Shown: positions 16,189-25,833, counted from the first letter of the stretch. The stretch: 38,185 nt of DNA from G020354085 sp964629975 (GCA_964629975.1 CAZVUN010000013.1:1-38185), one strand, 5' to 3'. Numbers and translations are program-made. The notes: generated by a model from the sequence alone, not told the origin.

Positions 16189-16807
16189 GCCGGGCTCGAT
16201 CCTGTGTGCGCTCGCCGCCCAGCACCACCGCCATGATCGACATCAGGCGTGTCTCCACGCTGGCATCGATGAGCGAGGTGTCGGTCAGCACCTTGCAGCC
16301 GCCGCGCGCCGTCACTGGATCCTCGACGATGCGCCAGGTCTGTTCGTCCTCCGAGACCTTGAGCATCTCGCGCACCAGTGCCGCGTCCTCCGGATGCAGG
16401 TGCAGACGCACGTTGCGCGAGGCCGCCGGCAGTGCGCCCATCGCCTCGCGCACCGCCGCCAGCACCTGCGCCGGATCGGTCTTGAGCTCGCGGCGCACGA
16501 TCAGGCGCGCGGCCGCCATGGCGAGCGCCACCAGCTCCTGCTCGACGCTGTCATCGAGCGCCGCGAGCGGCTCGGCCAGCAGGCTGAGAATACGCTCGAG
16601 CTCCTCGATGCGCGGCTGCATCTGTGCGCGCACCGCGCGCAGCCCCTCCTCCCGGCCCTGGCGCAGGCCCTCCTCGTGCGCCTCCTTCTGCAGCCGCTCC
16701 ATGTGATCAGCGGTCAGCAGGTTGGGCAGCTCCCAGCGCTGGTAGGCGGTCTGCGTGCCGTCGCCGGGGATGATGCGGGACTTTGGCTTGGTCGCGGATT
16801 CAGCCAT
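16181..16807 (-). CDS. fliH: Flagellar export regulator FliH
   Basis: FliH is the peripheral stalk of the export ATPase; it binds FliI and anchors it to FliN. The 208-residue protein has a Glu/Arg-rich central coiled coil with AHEEGLRQGREEGLRAV, including the small-residue repeats typical of FliH, and a C-terminal domain (about 110-205) related to the V/F-type stator. Start chosen at the ATG at 16807 (MAESATKPKS); a TTG at 16855 would add an AT-rich spacer-coded tail. No clear ribosome site is visible. It overlaps fliI by eight bases. Confidence 0.93.
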   Translation of the reverse strand: MAESATKPKSRIIPGDGTQTAYQRWELPNLLTADHMERLQKEAHEEGLRQGREEGLRAVRAQMQPRIEELERILSLLAEPLAALDDSVEQELVALAMAAARLIVRRELKTDPAQVLAAVREAMGALPAASRNVRLHLHPEDAALVREMLKVSEDEQTWRIVEDPVTARGGCKVLTDTSLIDASVETRLMSIMAVVLGGERTQDRARHD

Positions 16808-16878
16808 GGCGCATGCCCGGCAATCTTGAATGGCAGGGGGGATCCTTGAATTCAAAATCAGAAATTAAGCATTCGAAA
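16808..16878. other. AT-rich spacer fliG-fliH
   Basis: This 71-base spacer holds the most AT-rich stretch I noticed in the flagellar core: TTGAATTCAAAATC and GAAATTAAGCATTCGAAAC on the plus strand, each with small palindromes (TTGAATTCAA, TTCGAA). It interrupts an otherwise tight fliFGHI series. No promoter consensus for sigma-28 or sigma-54 is evident. It may be a remnant of an inserted repeat. Confidence 0.4.
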
Positions 16879-17895
16879 CTAGACATACTGTTCTCCGCCC
16901 TTGCCGCCCAGCACCAGTTCGCCGGCATCGGCCATGCGCCGCGCCACGACCAGTATCTCCTTCTGCGCCTTCTCCACGTCCGAGAGCTTGACCGGCCCGC
17001 GCGCCTCGAGGTCGTCGCGCAGCATCTCGGCGGCACGCTTGGACATGTTCTTGAAGATCTTCTCCTTCATCGCCTCATCGGCACCCTTGAGCGCCACGAT
17101 CAGCGAGTCGGACGACACCTCGCGCAGCAGCGCCTGGATGCCGCGGTCGTCGAGCTCGACCAGGTCGGCGAACACGAACATCTGGTCCTCGATCTTCTGC
17201 GCGAGCGCACCGTCGGCTTCCTTGATCTTGTCGGTAAGGTCCTTCTGCCGGCTGGAGTCGAGGAAGTTGAGGATGTTGGCCGCCGACTTGATGCCGCCGA
17301 CGTTCGAGGACTTGAGGCTGCCGGTGGCGTTGCCGGAGAACTGCTTCTCCATGATCTCGTTCAGTTCCTGCAGCGCCGTCGGCTGGATGCCGTCGAGCGT
17401 GGCGATGCGCAGCAGCACATCCGAGCGCATGCGCTCCGGCAGCGACATGAGCACCTCGGCCGACTGGTCGGCCTCGAGGTAGGACAGGATGATGGCGATG
17501 ATCTGCGGGTGCTCCAGGCGGATCAGCTCGGCGACCGCACGCGGCTCCATCCACTTGAGGGTCTCGAGACCCTTGCTGTTGCCGCCCAGCAGGATGCGAT
17601 CGATCACCCCGTTGGCCTTGTCTTCGCCGAGCGCCTTGACCAGCACCTTGCGAATGTACTCGTCGCTGCCAACACCGAGCGCGGTCTGGCTGTCGACGGT
17701 CTCGCAGAAGTTCGCCACCACCTGGTTGACGTCCTGCTTGGACACGTTTTGCAGGGCCGCCATCGCGGCACCGACCTTCTGCACCTCCTTCGGCGTCATG
17801 TGCTTGAGGATCTCGGCGGCGGCCTGCTCGCCGAGCGTCATCAGCAGGATGGCGGCGCGCTCGGCGCCGCTGCGGCTGGGCTGCGCCTCAGCCAT
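16879..17895 (-). CDS. fliG: Flagellar motor switch protein FliG
   Basis: FliG is the rotor protein that meets the stators and links the C ring to FliF. The 338-residue protein has the N-terminal domain that binds the FliF C-terminus, a middle armadillo-like domain with the EHPQIIAIILSYLE motif, and the C-terminal torque domain with LVELDDRGIQALLREV and MSKRAAEMLRDDLEARGPVKL (in part). The charged helix residues that face MotA are present. The ATG at 17895 overlaps the fliF stop by eight bases (ATGGCTGA). Confidence 0.97.
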   Translation of the reverse strand: MAEAQPSRSGAERAAILLMTLGEQAAAEILKHMTPKEVQKVGAAMAALQNVSKQDVNQVVANFCETVDSQTALGVGSDEYIRKVLVKALGEDKANGVIDRILLGGNSKGLETLKWMEPRAVAELIRLEHPQIIAIILSYLEADQSAEVLMSLPERMRSDVLLRIATLDGIQPTALQELNEIMEKQFSGNATGSLKSSNVGGIKSAANILNFLDSSRQKDLTDKIKEADGALAQKIEDQMFVFADLVELDDRGIQALLREVSSDSLIVALKGADEAMKEKIFKNMSKRAAEMLRDDLEARGPVKLSDVEKAQKEILVVARRMADAGELVLGGKGGEQYV

Positions 17896-19537
17896 CGTTG
17901 CTGACCCAGTTCTTCACCACCTGCGCCACGCGCTTCGGATCCTGCTGCGCGATGGTCTTGGCGGTGGTCATTTGGGACTCGGCGCTGTTGGCCGGCAACT
18001 GCGCGGCCGCGCCGGCGCCGGCGAGCGACACCTGGTCCGGGGCGAGCGCCGCGCCCGCATAGGCTGGCACCGCGGCCTGGCGCGTGATGCCCTTGAGCAG
18101 CGGGCGCACGACCAGCAGCAGGATCAGGAACGCGGCGATCGCCCCGCCGATCTGCTTGGCAAGATCCCACACCCACTCCTGCTTCCACAGCGGCAGCTCC
18201 GGCAGCGGCGCCTCCGCCGGCGGCGTGTTGAACGCGGCATTGACCACGCTCACGGTATCACCGCGCTTCTCATCGAAACCGATCGCCTCCTTGACGAGCG
18301 CGGTGTAGCGCTCGAGGTCCTCGGGCTTGCGCGGCTTGCGCGATACCTTGCCCTTGGCGCTCACGCTCACCACGTCGTCGACCACCACCGCGACCGACAC
18401 GCGCCTGACCACGCCGGTCGGCGACTTGGTGTAACTGATGGTCTTGTCGAGCTCGTAGTTGCGCGTGGCGCGCTTGCTGCTGGCGAGCGGCGTGGCCGAT
18501 GCCTCGCTGCCCGCGTTGGCCAGCGGCGCCTTGCTGCCGGCCGGCGTCGCGCCCTTGGTGGTCTCCGGCACCGTGGCCGCGCCGGGCGGCTGGTTGGACA
18601 GCGCACCCGGCACACCGGTGGCGCCGGGACCGCCCAGCGTGGTCTCTTCCGCGGTCTGCTCGCTGCGCACGACCTGCTGCGGATTGAAGCTCTCGCGGGT
18701 CTGCTCGCTGATGGTGAAGTCGATATCGGTGGCGACCTGCGCCTTGATCGCGCCCGCACCGACCACCGGCGCCAGGATCTCCTCGATGCGACGGACATAC
18801 GCGGCCTCGAGCCGCCGGGCGTACTCGAACTGGCTGGCGCTGCTCGACAGGTCGCGCGTGGCGTCGCTGCCCGTGAGCAGCTTGCCCTTGTGGTCGATGA
18901 CGGTGACACGCTCGGCCGAGAGGTTCGGCACGCTCGATGCCACCAGGTGCACGATCGCCGCCACCTGCCCGTCCTCGAGCACGCGCCCGGCGTGCGTGTT
19001 GATGAGCACCGAGGCGCGCGGCCTTTCCTGCTCGCGGATGAACGCCGACTGCTTCGGGATCGCGAGGTGCACGCGCGCGCTGGCGACGTTCGCCATGCTG
19101 GCGATGGTGCGCGCGAGCTCGCCTTCCATGGCGCGGTGGTAGCGCGCGGCCTCCTGCAGCTGGCTGGCGCCGAACGCCGGCTTGTCGTCGATCAGCTCGA
19201 AGCCGACGCTCGAGCCCTTGGGCAGGCCCTGCGCGGCGAGCTTCAGGCGCGCATCGTGCACCTGCTTGGCCGGCACCAGGATCGCGCCCGAGGCGGGATC
19301 GAGCCGGTACGGGATGTTCGCCTTGGTGAGCGCCTCGAGCACGTGCGAGGTGTCCTTGTCGCCCAGGTTGCCGAACAGCAGGCCGTAGTTCGGCTCCTGT
19401 GCCCACTGCACCACGGCCACGCCGAGCGCCACCGCGCCCGCCAGCGCCGCGAGCAACAGGATCTGGCGCATGAACGGCGGCAGGCCGGCGACACCGGGCA
19501 CCACACCACCCTGGGGTTCTGCGAGTTCGTTGGCCAT
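17888..19537 (-). CDS. fliF: Flagellar MS-ring protein FliF
   Basis: FliF builds the MS ring in the inner membrane, the base on which the flagellum assembles. The 549-residue protein has a first membrane helix (about 25-45), ring-building motifs with PNYGLLFGNL, GFELIDDKPAFGASQ and ARVHLAIPKQSAFI, a Ser/Ala/Thr-rich periplasmic loop (about 305-355), and a second membrane helix near 455-475 (GGAIAAFLILLLVVRPLL). The C-terminal tail (VAQVVKNWV) is the FliG-binding peptide. No ribosome site is visible before the ATG at 19537, where a spacer repeat ends. fliG follows with an eight-base overlap. Confidence 0.97.
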   Translation of the reverse strand: MANELAEPQGGVVPGVAGLPPFMRQILLLAALAGAVALGVAVVQWAQEPNYGLLFGNLGDKDTSHVLEALTKANIPYRLDPASGAILVPAKQVHDARLKLAAQGLPKGSSVGFELIDDKPAFGASQLQEAARYHRAMEGELARTIASMANVASARVHLAIPKQSAFIREQERPRASVLINTHAGRVLEDGQVAAIVHLVASSVPNLSAERVTVIDHKGKLLTGSDATRDLSSSASQFEYARRLEAAYVRRIEEILAPVVGAGAIKAQVATDIDFTISEQTRESFNPQQVVRSEQTAEETTLGGPGATGVPGALSNQPPGAATVPETTKGATPAGSKAPLANAGSEASATPLASSKRATRNYELDKTISYTKSPTGVVRRVSVAVVVDDVVSVSAKGKVSRKPRKPEDLERYTALVKEAIGFDEKRGDTVSVVNAAFNTPPAEAPLPELPLWKQEWVWDLAKQIGGAIAAFLILLLVVRPLLKGITRQAAVPAYAGAALAPDQVSLAGAGAAAQLPANSAESQMTTAKTIAQQDPKRVAQVVKNWVSNDG

Positions 19538-19550
19538 CGTAATGTCCGGG

Positions 19551-19628
19551 ACTGCGTTCTCGGGTATCGGGTCTCGCGCTGCGGGTCTCGGGTTTCACCG
19601 CGCAACTGGCAACCGCAAGCGCGCGACC
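19551..19628 (+). repeat. Spacer repeat, family 1 copy (fliE-fliF)
   Basis: The 97-base fliE-fliF spacer carries CGGGTATCGGGTCTCGCG, then GCGGGTCTCGGGTTTC, then CAACTGGC and CGCGCGACC. The block GGTCTCGCG-CGGGT-CGGGTT parallels the spacer at 8767. This is the least exact of the three copies. It lies just upstream of the fliF start codon. Confidence 0.45.
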
Positions 19629-19634
19629 GTGCGG

Positions 19635-19964
19635 TTAGATCGACATGCTCATGATTTCCTGGTACGCCTGCACCAGCTTGTTGCGCACCTGGGTCATGGC
19701 CTGGAACGACAGGCTCGCCTTCTGCATCTGCACCATGACCTCGGCCAGGTCGACGTTGGCTTCGCCCTTCTCGAACGCCTCGCCGAGGCGGTTCGCCAGC
19801 TGCGTCTGGTTGTTGACCGCATCGATCGAGGTCTTGAGCAGCGCGGTGAACTCCGTGCCGCCGGCCTTGGGAGCGGCCACGGGCGGGGGCGTGACCCCGG
19901 CCTGCGCCTGCAGGCGCATCGCGCGCATCTGCGCGAGGACGTTGCTGATGCCGATGTCGTTCAT
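19635..19964 (-). CDS. fliE: Flagellar hook-basal body protein FliE
   Basis: FliE joins the MS ring to the proximal rod and is the first rod protein exported. The 109-residue protein shows the family C-terminal half DLAEVMVQMQKASLSFQAM and TQVRNKLVQAYQEIMSM. The N-terminus is short and variable. The ATG at 19964 follows a clean AAGGAG six bases away and lies 17 bases after fleR. A weak sigma-54 like site lies in the fleR end (see separate entry). It is the first gene of fliEFGHIJ. Confidence 0.96.
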   Translation of the reverse strand: MNDIGISNVLAQMRAMRLQAQAGVTPPPVAAPKAGGTEFTALLKTSIDAVNNQTQLANRLGEAFEKGEANVDLAEVMVQMQKASLSFQAMTQVRNKLVQAYQEIMSMSI

Positions 19965-19981
19965 AGGCGTCTCCTTCTGGC

Positions 19982-21325
19982 TCAGTCGAGGTCAGCCAGG
20001 CTGTGGCCCGGAATGTCGATACCGGCGGCGCGCATGCGCGCCAGCTTGTAGCGCAGCGTGCGCGGGCTCAAACCGAGTTTCTCCGCGGCGTACTTGCGGC
20101 TGCCGCCGCCGGCCTTGAGCGCCTCGAGGATCAGGCGCCGTTCGTGCGACTTGAGATCGTCATCGAGCGCCTCGACCGCGCCCTGCGCGGGCGCAGCGCC
20201 CGGCGCCTCGAAGCTCAGGTGCGCGGCCTCGACCGTGCCGCTGCCGGCGAGGATCAGCGCGCGCTGCACCACGTTGTCGAGCTCGCGCACATTGCCCGGC
20301 CAGTCATGCGCGGTGAGCGCCTGTTCGGCGGCCGGCGACAGCAGCGGGATTGGCCGCCCGGCGGCACGCGCGTGGCGCGTGAGCAGGTGACGCGCGAGCG
20401 CCACGATATCGGCCGGACGCGCCCGCAGCGCGGGCAGGTGCAGCGGGAACACGTTCAGCCGGTAGAAAAGGTCCTCGCGGAAGCGCTTGCCGGCGACCTC
20501 CTCGCGCAGGTTGCGGTTGGAGGTGGCGAGCACGCGCACATCGAGCGCGATCGGCTTGCGCGCGCCCAGGCGCTCGACCTCGCGCTCCTGCAGAACGCGC
20601 AGCAGCTTGGCCTGCAGCGGCAGGCTCATCTCCGAGATCTCGTCGAGCAGCAGCGTGCCGCCCTGGGCCTGCTCGAACTTGCCGGCGCTCGCCTGGTAGG
20701 CCCCGGTGAAGGCGCCTTTCTCGTAACCGAACAGCAGCGCCTCCAGCATGTTCTCCGGGATGGCGGCGCAGTTGATGGCCACGAACGGCTGCGCGGCGCG
20801 GCGCGAATGGCGGTGGATGTAGCGCGCCAGCACCTCCTTGCCGGTGCCGGACTCGCCGGTGATCATGACCGTGACATCGCTGTCGGCCACACGCTGCGCC
20901 AGCGTCATCAGCTCGCGCATGCCCGGGTCCTGGGGGCTCAGCATGTCCTCGTCCCCGCTGCCGGCCGGCACGTAGGCGGCGACCTTGGCGATCAGTGCCT
21001 CGGCCTCGAACGGCTTGATCAGGTAGTCGATGGCGCCGGCGCGCATGGCATCGACCGCCTGCGGGATCGTGCCGTACGCGGTCATGAGCAGCACCGGCAG
21101 CTGCGGGCGGCGCCCCTTGATGTGCTTGAGCAGCTGGTGCCCGTCCATCGGCTGCATGCGGATGTCGCTCACCACCAGCGCAATGTCCTGGCTGTCGATG
21201 GCCGCCAGCGCCTCGCGCCCGTCGGCTGCGGCCAGCACCGCATAACCGGCGAACTGCAGCGTGTCGACCAGCGCCTCGCGCAGGCTGTTGTCGTCCTCCA
21301 CCACCAGCACGCGGCTGCCGCTCAT
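19982..21325 (-). CDS. fleR: Sigma-54 response regulator FleR (FlrC)
   Basis: FleR is the response regulator partnered by FleS that activates the class III sigma-54 genes for basal body and hook completion. The 447-residue protein has a receiver domain (1-120) with the acidic pair D11-D12 and phosphorylated D54, an AAA+ domain with Walker A GESGTGKE, the sigma-54 contact loop GAFTGA, and GGTLLLDEIS, and a Fis-type helix-turn-helix (RKYAAEKLGLSPRTLRYKL). Start chosen at the ATG at 21325, which overlaps the fleS TGA as ATGA; the open frame extends further upstream but lies inside fleS. Confidence 0.95.
   Translation of the reverse strand: MSGSRVLVVEDDNSLREALVDTLQFAGYAVLAAADGREALAAIDSQDIALVVSDIRMQPMDGHQLLKHIKGRRPQLPVLLMTAYGTIPQAVDAMRAGAIDYLIKPFEAEALIAKVAAYVPAGSGDEDMLSPQDPGMRELMTLAQRVADSDVTVMITGESGTGKEVLARYIHRHSRRAAQPFVAINCAAIPENMLEALLFGYEKGAFTGAYQASAGKFEQAQGGTLLLDEISEMSLPLQAKLLRVLQEREVERLGARKPIALDVRVLATSNRNLREEVAGKRFREDLFYRLNVFPLHLPALRARPADIVALARHLLTRHARAAGRPIPLLSPAAEQALTAHDWPGNVRELDNVVQRALILAGSGTVEAAHLSFEAPGAAPAQGAVEALDDDLKSHERRLILEALKAGGGSRKYAAEKLGLSPRTLRYKLARMRAAGIDIPGHSLADLD
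19994..20009 (-). promoter_or_regulatory. Possible weak sigma-54 promoter for fliE, inside the fleR end
   Basis: The minus strand reads GGGCCA-CAGCC-TGGCT. The obligatory GG and GC are ten bases apart, but only about seven of eleven consensus bases match. It lies in coding sequence, where chance matches are common. Its position, with an expected start near 19984 and fliE at 19964, agrees with the sigma-54 control of fliE known in Pseudomonas and Vibrio. Confidence 0.3.
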
Positions 21326-22461
21326 GCCGCCTCCCGTGTCCCGCCGGCGAGCGGCAGACGCAGCACGAAGCGCGTGCCGGCACCGGGCTGGGAGTGCAGC
21401 GTGATGTCCCCGTGGTGCGCACGCACCACGGCCTGAACGACCGCGAGCCCGAGACCCGTGCCATCGGTGCGCGTCGTGAAGAACGGTTCGAACACGCGCG
21501 CGGCAACCTCCGCGCTCATCCCCGGCCCGTTGTCGGCCAGCGTCAGCTCGACCTCCCCGGCACGCACGACGCTGTGCAGCGCAAGCCGCCCGCCGCGGCC
21601 ACAGGCCTGCATCGCGTTCATGGCAAGATTGAGCAGCGCGCCAAGCAGCGCATCGCGATTCGCGTAGAGCGTACCGGACGCATCGCCCGTGACTGTGAGC
21701 GTGCAACCGTGCTCCGCGAGCGGCGCCTCCACCGCCTGCTCGAAGCCGCGGAGCACCTCGGCGAGCGCGAGCGGCGCGGTGACCGACGCGCCGCCGCGCG
21801 CGAACACCAGCATGTCGCTCACCAGCCGCTCGAGGTGACGCAGGCGCTCGCGAATCTTCTCGGCGATGCGCACGCGCTCGGCGTCCGCGCCGCGCGGCGT
21901 GGTGAGCTGCGCGATGTACAGCAGCGCCGAGGCGAGCGGCGTGCGGATCTGGTGCGCCAGGCTCGCCGCCATCTCGCCCATCGCCGACAGCCGCTCGTGG
22001 CGCGCCAACCGTTCCTGCAGCGCACGCGTCGCGCTCAAATCGGTGAGCAGCACGATCTGACCGGGCTCCGGCGTGAGCGCCTGGGTCGCGACATTGACGC
22101 GCCGCCCGTCGGCGAGCGAGATCTCGCAGCCGTCACCGGGGCGCGGCGCGAAGGCGCGCGCGATCACCGCCGCCCAGGTCTCGCCCACCAGCGGCGCGCC
22201 CAGCAGCGCGACCGCCGCGGCGTTGGCCTCCTGCACCTGGCCATCGCCGTTGATCACGATTACCCCGGCCGGCAACACCGCCAGCAGATGCCCCAGGCGA
22301 TTGGCGAGGCGCTCGGCCTCACCGAACCGCGGTGGCGCAGGCGCGTCGCCGGCGCGCGCGGCGGCCGCCGGCGTGGCGGGCAGCCGTTGCGCGGGCGCAT
22401 CGGTAGCGGGCATGGCACAGGCCGACATCGGTTGCGAGGCTCCTGCGTCTGTCATTGGCAT
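21322..22461 (-). CDS. fleS: Flagellar two-component sensor kinase FleS (FlrB)
   Basis: FleS is the cytoplasmic kinase that phosphorylates FleR. The 379-residue protein has an Ala/Pro-rich N-terminus, a PAS domain (about 50-150) with AVLPAGVIVINGDGQVQEAN (in part), a HisKA helix with ERLSAMGEMAASLAHQIRTPL (phospho-acceptor H in SLAHQIRTP), and a HATPase domain with NLAMNAMQA, DNGPGM and GTGLGLAVV. There is no membrane segment, as in other FleS proteins. The start is uncertain: ATG codons at 22461 and 22455 are both plausible and neither has a clear ribosome site; GTG at 22476 is less likely. It overlaps fleR by ATGA. Confidence 0.93.
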   Translation of the reverse strand: MPMTDAGASQPMSACAMPATDAPAQRLPATPAAAARAGDAPAPPRFGEAERLANRLGHLLAVLPAGVIVINGDGQVQEANAAAVALLGAPLVGETWAAVIARAFAPRPGDGCEISLADGRRVNVATQALTPEPGQIVLLTDLSATRALQERLARHERLSAMGEMAASLAHQIRTPLASALLYIAQLTTPRGADAERVRIAEKIRERLRHLERLVSDMLVFARGGASVTAPLALAEVLRGFEQAVEAPLAEHGCTLTVTGDASGTLYANRDALLGALLNLAMNAMQACGRGGRLALHSVVRAGEVELTLADNGPGMSAEVAARVFEPFFTTRTDGTGLGLAVVQAVVRAHHGDITLHSQPGAGTRFVLRLPLAGGTREAA

Positions 22462-22493
22462 CGTTGCGTGTGACACGCGACTGGACCGCGGGG

Positions 22494-22509
22494 AGCAATA
22501 TCTGTGCCC
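22494..22509 (-). promoter_or_regulatory. Sigma-54 type promoter of fleSR
   Basis: The minus strand reads GGGCAC-AGATA-TTGCT, with the essential GG and GC ten bases apart and one mismatch in the -24 block. The expected start near 22484 lies about 22 bases before the fleS ATG. It is downstream of the fleQ terminator, so fleSR form a separate FleQ-activated unit, as known in Pseudomonas. Confidence 0.75.
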
Positions 22510-22655
22510 GAAGAAAATCAGCGTCGAGACAGCGGGTTAGCACGCGGCCAGTCAAAATGCCGCCGGTTGCGGAGATGGCCGGACGGGCGAGCGGCCAGCG
22601 CGCCGGAAACCCGGCGCCGCACCGCACCCCTACCCGCGCACCCGTACCGGCGGGG

Positions 22656-22688
22656 AAAAAAACGGGCGCGGCAAGCCACCGCGCCCGT
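22656..22688 (-). terminator. Intrinsic terminator after fleQ
   Basis: On the minus strand ACGGGCGCGG pairs with CCGCGCCCGT across a seven-base loop (TGGCTTG), a perfect ten-pair stem, and is followed at once by a run of seven T. It lies about 54 bases after the fleQ stop. This is the clearest terminator in the window and separates fleQ from fleSR. Confidence 0.92.
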
Positions 22689-22741
22689 CAATCCATTTGG
22701 CCGCTTCGGCCGTCTGTGGCCGGCAAGGAGAAAGCGGATGC

Positions 22742-24184
<1,443 letters not shown>

Positions 24185-24331
24185 TGGCATAACCCCTTGT
24201 TTCTCCAAACGATTCTTCACCCAGCGGGTCGGCGACGTGCCGCGGCCCCTATGGCCGCCCCACCATCCCTTCCGCGTTGCGCCCGGCGCGCTTCTTGGCG
24301 TGCGCTGGCAGCAATCGGACGCAGAAAGCTT

Positions 24332-24347
24332 AGCAAGAGCCGTGCCG
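24332..24347 (-). promoter_or_regulatory. Sigma-54 type promoter upstream of fleQ
   Basis: The minus strand reads CGGCAC-GGCTC-TTGCT. Ten of eleven consensus positions match TGGCAC-N5-TTGCW, including the essential GG and GC. The expected start near 24322 gives a leader of about 138 bases before fleQ. The remaining spacer, 24185-24480, shows no clear sigma-70 promoter by eye. Control of fleQ by sigma-54 would differ from the Pseudomonas model, so this is also a finding. Confidence 0.6.
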
Positions 24348-24464
24348 ATTTTTTGGCGCTGTAAATCAGTCGCTTAACAAACCGGCACCTCGGGAGACTG
24401 ACGGTGAATTGACGGGCTCCGGCAGTTGCGTGCGCAAAATGCGCGCATGACACCGTGCCGATAC

Positions 24465-24495
24465 ACACCCGGCGCCCCGCCTAGCGGCGGGCGCT
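24465..24495 (-). other. GC-rich hairpin over the PilZ gene stop
   Basis: The minus strand can pair GCGCCCGCC with GGCGGGGCGC (one bulged G) around CTAGC-type bases that include the stop codon. No T tract follows, so it is at best a weak terminator or an RNA-stabilising fold between the fliD series and fleQ. Confidence 0.35.
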
Positions 24496-25035
24496 GCGAC
24501 GCGCCAAGGCGACGCGCCGACGGTGATTGCGAAAAATCAGCTTCTCGAGGGCGTTCTGCACCGGTTCGCCGAGATCGTGAAACGCGACCTGCACGTAACC
24601 GCCGCGCGTCGCGGCGCGCGCCACACCAGGCAAGACCAGCGGCCGCGGGTAGTGATGCGACAGGTACACCTCGACCAGAACCTTGCTGCCCGGCAAGGGG
24701 GTCGCCGCCTGCCACTCGATGCAATCGGCGGCCAGCCGCACCGGCACGCGCGCCGGCAGCTCGAGCTGTTTGCTCAGCACGTGGCCGAGCAGGTCCAGCA
24801 CCAGGTTGAGCTTGAACTCGAGCCGCTGCAGCTCGATGGCGACTTCCGCCGGCTCCTCGTCGAGCTCGGGGTGATGCTCATCGAGCGACAGGATGGTCTG
24901 CAGCACCTCGTGGTTGGCGACCTGCAGACTCAGCAGCTGCTCGGCGCTGCTCGCGCCCTGCGGCCGCCAGGTGACTGGCAGGGTGTCGTCGAGCGTGACG
25001 CTCGATCCCAGCGGATTGTGTTCGATGTCGGGCAT
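24481..25035 (-). CDS. Atypical PilZ-domain protein, probable c-di-GMP related
   Basis: This 184-residue protein has a helical N-terminal half rich in Glu and Leu (VAIELQRLEFKLNLVLDLLG) and a PilZ-like beta-barrel half (about 90-175). Landmark stretches are ARVPVRLAADCIEWQ, GSKVLVEVYLSHHYPRPLVLPG and YVQVAFHDLGEPVQNALEKLIFRNHRR (each seen in part). The canonical RxxxR and D/NxSxxG motifs are not clear, so it fits the atypical PilZ group found next to fliS-fleQ in Pseudomonas-like and Xanthomonas-like clusters. Whether it binds c-di-GMP cannot be judged here. The ATG at 25035 lacks a good ribosome site and lies 67 bases after fliT. Confidence 0.75.
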   Translation of the reverse strand: MPDIEHNPLGSSVTLDDTLPVTWRPQGASSAEQLLSLQVANHEVLQTILSLDEHHPELDEEPAEVAIELQRLEFKLNLVLDLLGHVLSKQLELPARVPVRLAADCIEWQAATPLPGSKVLVEVYLSHHYPRPLVLPGVARAATRGGYVQVAFHDLGEPVQNALEKLIFRNHRRRVALARRSARR

Positions 25036-25102
25036 GGCGCGGTACCGCCGGCGTGGCGCAAGGACCTCGCTTGAAGGTTAGCACGCGCCGGCGCGCGCGC
25101 TG

Positions 25103-25444
25103 TCAGCCGCTGGCCTGCCCGTAGGCGCGCTGCGCGCGCTGGCCGTACTGCAGCGCCTGCAGCTGCGCGGCAAGGTCGCGCCGACCGGCCTCACCGAGGG
25201 CGGCGATCTCGCGATCGAGGCGCAACACCTCCGTGATCATGGCGTTGACCTCATGCGGCGGGAACGCCTGGGGCGCGGCAAACACATCCGCCAGCAGCGG
25301 CCGCCGGCGCGTTTCCTGTTCGAGCAGCGCGAGCCAGTCGCCCTCGCGCGCCGTCTTGAGCATCAGCTCCGTGAGTGCCACGATCGCCGCCAGCGCAGCG
25401 GGTGAGGCATTCGCGGCCGGCAGGGGGTCGGCTTGCGCGATCAC
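25103..25444 (-). CDS. fliT: FliT-like flagellar export chaperone
   Basis: FliT-type proteins are small helical chaperones for the FliD cap. This 113-residue protein is helical, with residues such as LTELMLKTAREGDWLALLEQE, which match the usual opening helix of FliT-family proteins, and a basic C-terminal end. Sequence conservation is low, so the call relies on helix pattern, size and position right after fliS. The start is GTG at 25444, overlapping the fliS stop as GTGA. An alternative name is a FleP/FliT-like hypothetical protein. Confidence 0.72.
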   Translation of the reverse strand: MIAQADPLPAANASPAALAAIVALTELMLKTAREGDWLALLEQETRRRPLLADVFAAPQAFPPHEVNAMITEVLRLDREIAALGEAGRRDLAAQLQALQYGQRAQRAYGQASG

Positions 25445-25833
25445 TTGGCGACTTGACCGGCGATGCCGTCCCAGCCCTGCTTGATCTCGCCCAGCAGGCG
25501 CGTGACCTCGTCGAGCAGCTTGGGATCGTTGTTGGCGTTCGCCTCGAGCAGGCGGCGCTCGTAGTAGTCGTACAGGCGTTCGAGATTGCCGGCGATGTCG
25601 CCGCCCGCCTGGTGGTTGAGGCTCTTGCGCAGACCCGCGATGATCGAGATCGCCTTGCCGATGGCCACGCCCTTGGCCGCGATCTCGCCGCGTTCCATGT
25701 GGCCGCGCGCGGCCGCGACGCGCGCGAGCGCACCGTCGAGCAGCATCTGGATGAGGTGATACGGACTCGCGTAGTTGACAGCGGCCTCGGTGGCCACTGC
25801 GCCGTACTGCTGCATTGCCTTGGCGTAGCTCAT
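25441..25833 (-). CDS. fliS: Flagellin export chaperone FliS
   Basis: FliS holds flagellin C-termini unfolded before export. The 130-residue helical protein has the family start QYGAVATEAAVNYASPYHLIQMLLDGA (seen in part: ASPYHLIQMLLDGAL) and LNHQAGGDIAGNLERLYDYYERRL, the region known to contact flagellin. The ATG at 25833 has GGAGG three to four bases upstream, a tight spacing. It starts 78 bases after fliD and is coupled to fliT by GTGA. Confidence 0.96.
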   Translation of the reverse strand: MSYAKAMQQYGAVATEAAVNYASPYHLIQMLLDGALARVAAARGHMERGEIAAKGVAIGKAISIIAGLRKSLNHQAGGDIAGNLERLYDYYERRLLEANANNDPKLLDEVTRLLGEIKQGWDGIAGQVAK

